Source: JANJTY01 sp038257155 (GTDB lineage Bacteria > Pseudomonadota > Gammaproteobacteria > Xanthomonadales > Xanthomonadaceae). From it: DNA of 52,683 bases. Of the stretch, positions 48,811 to 52,683 are shown in pieces. The notes below the pieces were generated by a model that was not told the origin of the DNA, made no database searches, and saw nothing but the letters and a program-made list of their open reading frames with translations. Position 1 is the first letter of the stretch; each line of letters starts with the position of its first letter. A program made the translations under genes and the position numbers. The DNA lies in the NCBI GenBank assembly GCA_038257155.1, contig JBBSJP010000031.1, positions 1-52,683 on the forward strand, given 5' to 3'.

Positions 48811-49559
48811 CCAGTGCCCTTCTGCCAGGCACGCCCCATGCGCGCCAGCCCGAGCTCGAGCATGGCTTCCTGCCCGCTCGGACACTCCTTGCGCAATGAG
48901 CGCCGCAGGCGCTCGAGATTGCGTGTCGCCCAAACCCGCTCCAGCGCGCGCCGCTCACCGCGATCGAAATCGATCAGCCAAAGTGCAGCGTTCGAGTCGA
49001 GCAACAGATTGTGGGCATTGAGATCGGCATGAAACACACCGGCCCGATGAAAACGCGCGACCAGGGTGCCGATGTCTTCCCAGGGCAATGCCGCGATGTC
49101 TCCGCTCAGCCGCTGCGCCAGCGTCTCGGTCTGCGGAATGCGCGCGATCAGCAGGTCGGCGCGATACCAGGGACCGCTGCGCTTTACCCGCGCGCCCAGG
49201 GGCCGCGGTACCGGCAGGCCCTCCCGGTGCAGCTCGGCCAGCAGTCGAAACTCGCGAAAGCTTCGGGTTTCGTCCTCGCCCGACCACCAGTAACGATCGC
49301 CGAGCAGTGCCGCGACTCGGCCGCCGCGACGGTAGTGGCGCAGCACCGCCTCGCCGGCAGGCGTCGTCACGAACCAGGCGCTGCCGCGTCCGCCAGCCTG
49401 CACTGGCAGCGCGGCCGCGCCCCAGTATCCTGCGTCGAACCAGGCGGGCTCCGCTTGCCGCATGCCGCCGACGTCGACCAGAATCAGGCACGCGGCTGCG
49501 CCTTCGAGGCACTCGCGGCGCAGTTCCTGCACGGCTTCCACCCAGCCAATTCCTTTCAT
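48795..49559 (-). CDS. kdkA: 3-deoxy-D-manno-octulosonic acid kinase
   Basis: A 254-residue KDO kinase that phosphorylates the first KDO residue of lipid A-core. Family features are PAWFDAGYWGAAALPVQAGGRGSAWFV, AVLRHYRRGGRVAALLGDRYWWSGE and TRSFREFRLLAELHREGLPVPRP. The catalytic loop is GVFHADLNAHNLLLD and the metal-binding acid lies in LIDFDRGE. The ATG at 49559 gives a slightly long N-terminus; the one at 49463 is an alternative. It is divergent from the heptosyltransferase-like gene, with which it shares a short promoter region. The last codons (GPKIS) fall within the right arm of the 158-bp palindrome. Confidence 0.88.
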   Translation of the reverse strand: MKGIGWVEAVQELRRECLEGAAACLILVDVGGMRQAEPAWFDAGYWGAAALPVQAGGRGSAWFVTTPAGEAVLRHYRRGGRVAALLGDRYWWSGEDETRSFREFRLLAELHREGLPVPRPLGARVKRSGPWYRADLLIARIPQTETLAQRLSGDIAALPWEDIGTLVARFHRAGVFHADLNAHNLLLDSNAALWLIDFDRGERRALERVWATRNLERLRRSLRKECPSGQEAMLELGLARMGRAWQKGTGPKIS

Positions 49560-49589
49560 TCGAACCCAGCCGGAAGTCTAGCAACCCCG

Positions 49590-50630
49590 ATGCCCATGCT
49601 GCCCGCCTCGATCTGCATCCTGCGTCTGTCGGCACTGGGCGACGTCACCCATGTGCTGCCGCTCGTTCGTGCCATCCAGCGCCAGGCTCCGCACTGCGCA
49701 ATAACCTGGGTGATCGGCAAGGCCGAGCGCGCCCTGCTCGACGGGCTTGATGGCGTGGAATTCTTCGTCTACGACAAGAAGTCCGGCCTGGCTGGCATGC
49801 GCGCGCTCTGGCACAGCCTGCGTGGACGCAATTTCGATGTACTGCTGCAACTGCAGCTGGCAGCACGCGCCAATCTGCTGGCCTGGGGCATACCGGCCAG
49901 GCGGCGCATCGGCTACGACCGCGCGCGCAGCAAAGAAGGCCATGGACTGGTGATCAACGAACGGATCGCACCGGGTGGCCATCACGTGCTCGATGCGTTT
50001 GCACAGTTCCTCACGCCGCTCGGCATGCAGGTCGACCCTATCGAGTGGCGCATGCCACTGCCTGGAGCCGCGCGCGAGTGGGCGCGCGAGAACATTCCTG
50101 CTGGCGCGCCGGTGCTGATGGTCTCGCCATGCTCCAGCCACCGCTTGCGCAACTGGCTGCCGCAGCGCTACGCAGCGGTCGCTGATCACGCCGTGGAACG
50201 TGGCTGGCGAATCGTGCTGATTGGCAGCCGCAGTCAACTCGAACGCGATACCGCCGATGCGATTCTTGCAGCCATGCGTCATCCGGCGCTGGACCTGGTC
50301 GGCAAGGACACACTGAAGCAACTCATCGCGTTGCTTGAGCGCGCCGATGCCCTGCTGGCGCCGGACGCCGGCCCGGCGCACATTGCCAATGCGGTCGGCA
50401 CGCCGGTGCTTGGTCTGTATGCCTGCACCGACCTGGAGCGTTCAGGCCCCTACTCGGACCTGCGCTGGTCGGTAAACCGTTATCCCGACGCCGCACTGGC
50501 CTTCGAGAAGAAGCCTGCATCGGCCCTGCGCTGGGGCAAGCGGGTCGAGTACCCGGGAGTGATGGAGCTGATCGAAGTCGGCGAGGTGATCGAGCGCTTT
50601 GACGCGTTGTGTGAGGCGCTCGAATCATGA
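49590..50630 (+). CDS. Glycosyltransferase family 9 (heptosyltransferase-like) protein
   Basis: A 346-residue GT9 enzyme. SICILRLSALGDVTHVLPLVRAIQ is the conserved N-terminal acceptor motif. The second domain has LMVSPCSSHRLRNWL, IVLIGSRSQLERDTADAI and ADALLAPDAGPAHIANAVGTPVLGLYACTD, the ADP-heptose-binding signature. It should add heptose to the LPS inner core; RfaF/WaaF- or WaaC-type cannot be decided. I start it at the ATG at 49590; an open frame extends much further upstream but is antisense to kdkA. Divergence from kdkA supports joint expression for LPS core assembly. Confidence 0.92.
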   Translation: MPMLPASICILRLSALGDVTHVLPLVRAIQRQAPHCAITWVIGKAERALLDGLDGVEFFVYDKKSGLAGMRALWHSLRGRNFDVLLQLQLAARANLLAWGIPARRRIGYDRARSKEGHGLVINERIAPGGHHVLDAFAQFLTPLGMQVDPIEWRMPLPGAAREWARENIPAGAPVLMVSPCSSHRLRNWLPQRYAAVADHAVERGWRIVLIGSRSQLERDTADAILAAMRHPALDLVGKDTLKQLIALLERADALLAPDAGPAHIANAVGTPVLGLYACTDLERSGPYSDLRWSVNRYPDAALAFEKKPASALRWGKRVEYPGVMELIEVGEVIERFDALCEALES

Positions 50631-50707
50631 CCCCAACTGCGGTCGCCCTCGAGCTACCGAACCATGCGAATTGAAGCGGAACATTCGTTGCATGCATTTC
50701 GACTTCG

Positions 50708-50724
50708 CCGGCCGGCGGCCGGCT
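50708..50724. repeat. GC hairpin after the glycosyltransferase gene
   Basis: GCCGGCC-GGC-GGCCGGC is a perfect 7-bp stem. No U-tract follows. It lies in the 224-base gap before the DUF937 gene together with the repeat at 50790. Confidence 0.4.
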
Positions 50725-50789
50725 ACGCTCAGTGCCAACGGAATGGGTCGGTCGGGGCCAGGAAATACAACCCAACCCTCACCAAAACC

Positions 50790-50835
50790 CGTTCGTCCTG
50801 AGCGTAGGCCCGCAGGGCCGAAGTCGAAGGATCGT
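50790..50835. repeat. Dispersed intergenic repeat of the TTCGTCCTGAGC...GTCGAAGGA type
   Basis: The segment opens GTTCGTCCTGAGCGTAGG, has a GGCCC-GCA-GGGCC hairpin in the middle (50808-50820) and closes GAAGTCGAAGGA. Variants of this sequence are familiar from intergenic regions of many GC-rich proteobacteria. Only one copy is in the window. Function is unknown. Confidence 0.5.
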
Positions 50836-50854
50836 GGATCGCCACGGCGCCGGT

Positions 50855-51451
50855 TCAGCGTCCGAACTTCTTCGCCATGTTGATCAGGTCATCCATTGCA
50901 TTGCCGTCGCCATTGGAATCCAGCATGGCGGCCAGGCCGCCGAGTCCACCCAGCCCACCACCTGCCGATCCGCTGTCCTGGCCGCCGAGAAGGCCGCCCA
51001 GAAGGCCGCCAAGTCCACCGCCGGCATTCGTCGACGAACCTTGGCCACCGCCCTGCTTCGCCATGTAGCCGGCCACCATCATGGCCAGCATGGGCAACAT
51101 CTTGCGCAGCAGGGACGGATCCAGGCCGGACTTGGCCGCCGCACCCTGCGCCACCGTGCGACTGACATCCTTGCTGCCGAATATCTGCCCCAGCACGTCA
51201 TTGCCGCGGCTCACGTCGGTGGGCCGCGAACCCAGCACATTGTCCAGCAGGCTGCCGCCACCGAGGCTGCCGAGCAAACCGCCCAGCGCGCCCAAGCCGC
51301 CGGGCTGGGTCTGGGTCTGCTTCTTGAATCCACCAAGAATGGCCGGCACCAGCGCTTCCGCGCCCTTGGCGACCTGCGCCTCGCTAACGCCCAGTTCACG
51401 CGCCATGGATTGAAGCCCGCCCATCTGGGCGAGGATGTCGTTCACCTGCAT
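50855..51451 (-). CDS. DUF937 domain-containing protein
   Basis: A 198-residue protein. MQVNDILAQMGGLQSMARELGVSEAQVAKGAEALVPAILGGFKK is the typical DUF937 opening, with a second helical part around DVLGQIFGSKDVSRTVAQGAAAKSGLD and LLRKMLPMLAMMVAGYMAKQ. A Gly-rich low-complexity stretch (GGGLGGLLGGLLGGQ...) separates it from a short helical end. No signal peptide. The family, which includes YidB, has no defined role. The ATG at 51451 is where similarity starts. It follows the DUF3597 gene by 38 bases on the same strand; both are small stress- or envelope-linked unknowns. Confidence 0.88.
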   Translation of the reverse strand: MQVNDILAQMGGLQSMARELGVSEAQVAKGAEALVPAILGGFKKQTQTQPGGLGALGGLLGSLGGGSLLDNVLGSRPTDVSRGNDVLGQIFGSKDVSRTVAQGAAAKSGLDPSLLRKMLPMLAMMVAGYMAKQGGGQGSSTNAGGGLGGLLGGLLGGQDSGSAGGGLGGLGGLAAMLDSNGDGNAMDDLINMAKKFGR

Positions 51452-51489
51452 TGCGCGGCTCCCGGGAAGGCTATCGAGAAGTGAAACGC

Positions 51490-51894
51490 TCAGTCGAGCA
51501 GGTCGGCAGGAATGTTGCCGCCATTCTCCGCGATACGCGCCAGCACGGTCTTGTGCAGCCACATGTTCATCTGCGCCGAATCAGCCATCTTGTCGGCTGG
51601 ACAGCCCAACTCCACGGCCATTTCCTTGCGTGCGCTGAAGCTGCTGTCGATGTCGAGCAGCTTGAGCAAATCGACGATCGAGGTGCGCCAGTTGAGCTTC
51701 TGCGGATTCACCGCGGCGCGCTGCTCCAGTTGCGCGACCACATCCACCACGGGGACAGGCACCTGCGCGGGAGGCCACTCAGGGGTTCCTACGGGAATCT
51801 CGGAAGGAGCCTGAGCCGCCGGGGGCGGAGGCGCCGGTGCCGCTTTTGCACTGCCGATTCCCAGGCTTAAGAGAACCTTGTCGAACCATCCCAT
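51490..51894 (-). CDS. DUF3597 domain-containing protein
   Basis: A 134-residue protein. A short N-terminal helix (MGWFDKVLLSLGIG) and a Pro/Ala linker (APAPPPPAAQAP) precede the DUF3597 domain (about residues 45-134): VVDVVAQLEQRAAVNPQKLNWRTSIVDLLKLLDIDSS, then ARKEMAVELGCPADKMADSAQMNMWLHKTVLARIAENGG. The domain is often found attached to peptidoglycan-binding or LysM proteins, here alone. Function unknown. It probably forms an operon with the DUF937 gene. Confidence 0.9.
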   Translation of the reverse strand: MGWFDKVLLSLGIGSAKAAPAPPPPAAQAPSEIPVGTPEWPPAQVPVPVVDVVAQLEQRAAVNPQKLNWRTSIVDLLKLLDIDSSFSARKEMAVELGCPADKMADSAQMNMWLHKTVLARIAENGGNIPADLLD

Positions 51895-52062
51895 GCTTAT
51901 ATTCCTTTTCGATTACCGGCAGATACAGCATCGCGCGGATTGCCGGAATGCCGCACGTCCCGTTGGCGCTGATCGTTGGCGCTGATCCGGAGGATTGACT
52001 CTATCCCACATCTGCACCTGCGGACAGGATCAGCCGCGACGTGACGGGCACTGGGCGACGCT

Positions 52063-52473
52063 TCAGGGCGCAGGACGCCCGGCCCGGTAGTCCTGGTAGC
52101 TCTTTTCCTCGATATAGGCCGAGCCCAACGCCGTATTGATCTCGCGCTTGATGCGGGCGCGCTCGTCATTCTCGAAATAGACCGCGCGGGCCAGGCGAAT
52201 AAACTCGGCGTCGAAGGCCTGCGCCTGTTCTTTCAGACGGATATCGTCCTCGATCACCCAGAGCCGCTCATTGACCAGCTTCAACGCCGCACGCAGCGCG
52301 GAGATATCCGGCAGCGAAGCGGGATGCTGCGACCAGGTTTGCTCCAGGGCATGAAGCTCCTTGCGCACATTGGCGAGCTTGGACGGATCGCTCATGCGTT
52401 CGGACTTGATCTGCAGGATGGCGATCTTGTCGAGCAGTTCGCCAAACGAAACGGGGACGAGGATCTCGGACAT
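52063..52473 (-). CDS. DUF6165 family protein
   Basis: A 136-residue soluble protein of a family of unknown function (DUF6165). Distinctive motifs are MSEILVPVSFGELLDKIAILQIKSERM and LVNERLWVIEDDIRLKEQAQAFDAEFI, then VYFENDERARIKREINTALGSAYIEEKSY. It looks all-helical with coiled-coil tendency. I chose the ATG at 52473, where the conserved sequence begins, with GGAG-like CGGAG 15 bases upstream. Family members are commonly found near glycosyltransferase or LPS loci, which fits the kdkA-GT9 genes nearby. It lies downstream of tRNA-Ser on the same strand. The 168 bases after it (51895-52062) hold no gene. Confidence 0.85.
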   Translation of the reverse strand: MSEILVPVSFGELLDKIAILQIKSERMSDPSKLANVRKELHALEQTWSQHPASLPDISALRAALKLVNERLWVIEDDIRLKEQAQAFDAEFIRLARAVYFENDERARIKREINTALGSAYIEEKSYQDYRAGRPAP

Positions 52474-52561
52474 CAATGACGCTCCGTAGCTGGAAGTGGT
52501 CATTGCCCCGCGCGATGCCGGGCCGGATTCCGGCAATGCGACTGGCAAACCACAGATACGC

Positions 52562-52584
52562 AAAAGGCCCGCGAACGGGCCTTT
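52562..52584 (-). terminator. Rho-independent terminator after tRNA-Ser
   Basis: On the minus strand AAAGGCCCG-TTCG-CGGGCCTTT followed by T, a 9-bp stem with a stable UUCG loop, eight bases after the tRNA 3' end. Confidence 0.85.
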
Positions 52585-52591
52585 GCGAAAC

Positions 52592-52683
52592 TGGCGGAGA
52601 GAGAGGGATTCGAACCCTCGATAGAGTTTTTGACCCTATACTCCCTTAGCAGGGGAGCCCCTTCGGCCTCTCGGGCATCTCTC
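52592..52683 (-). tRNA. tRNA-Ser (anticodon GCT), truncated by the window edge
   Basis: On the minus strand the sequence gives a class II tRNA: acceptor start GAGAGATGCCCGAGAGGC, anticodon stem-loop CCCCTGCTAAGGGG-type with anticodon GCT, a long variable arm (GTATAGGGTCAAAAACTCTAT), the T-arm GGTTCGAATCC and an encoded CCA. The long variable arm and GCT anticodon identify tRNA-Ser for AGC/AGU codons. The first acceptor base falls just outside the window. Confidence 0.95.

Noticed and set aside
48691..49032. Short plus-strand open frame starting inside the 158-bp palindrome
   Set aside because: The first half is the palindrome itself and the rest is antisense to kdkA. No family is recognisable.

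Overview
The window is GC-rich, densely coded Gammaproteobacterial DNA, most likely chromosomal and from the order Lysobacterales (Xanthomonadales), nearest in flavour to Rhodanobacteraceae/Dokdonella-like genera. The clues are adjacent fabA-fabB, the KDO kinase KdkA, Slp, RlmJ, SrkA, a DUF4785 protein, DUF1800/DUF1501 proteins, and secreted proteins ending in a short ...F..GFE motif. The lineage is inferred from gene content, not from a database search. No phage, plasmid, CRISPR or intact insertion sequence is visible. The mobile signal is limited to intergenic palindromic repeats.

Layout. 1-3.0 kb: the tail of an unidentified gene, then a DUF1800-DUF1501 export pair. 3.1-5.4 kb: a compact ECF sigma / anti-sigma-like / CnrX-like metal-sensor operon and an EF-hand protein. 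5.4-10.5 kb: a candidate extracellular electron transfer locus. It has an MtrB/PioB-type outer-membrane porin and a decaheme MtrA/DmsE-type cytochrome, divergent from a membrane flavocytochrome (ferric-reductase-like plus FAD/NAD domains) and a monoheme cytochrome c. An FNR-like palindrome lies between the two arms. 10.5-12.3 kb: NAD kinase and 5'-nucleotidase. 12.3-12.9 kb: gene-free and full of palindromic repeats. 12.9-24 kb: TMEM43-like protein, secreted lipase, PadR/HAAS pair, SrkA, EamA transporter, secreted hydrolase + DUF4785, crotonase, SRPBCC protein, dodecin, aminopeptidase. 24-46.4 kb: three paralogous cassettes, each an ECF sigma factor of the PF07638 type followed by a membrane Ser/Thr kinase with a C-terminal TPR region. 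They are interspersed with housekeeping genes (methyltransferase, GNATs, DUF885 peptidase, rlmJ, slp, fabAB, chrA, MmcQ/YjbR). 46.4-52.7 kb: a delta-60 repeat secreted protein, an MBL hydrolase, a 158-bp palindrome, KdkA and a family 9 glycosyltransferase (LPS core), DUF937, DUF3597 and DUF6165 proteins, and tRNA-Ser(GCT) running off the end.

Two systems stand out. First, the metal-sensing ECF module, EF-hand protein, Mtr/Pio conduit and flavocytochrome form a plausible trans-envelope redox island in which an NAD(P)H-type flavocytochrome takes the place usually held by a quinol dehydrogenase. Second, the three sigma-kinase cassettes carry a threonine exactly where ordinary ECF factors, including the one at 4.1-4.7 kb here, have the acidic residue of the region 2.2 motif. 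This predicts activation of the sigma factor by phosphorylation. Two of the three cassettes sit next to secreted proteins bearing the ...F..GFE C-terminus.
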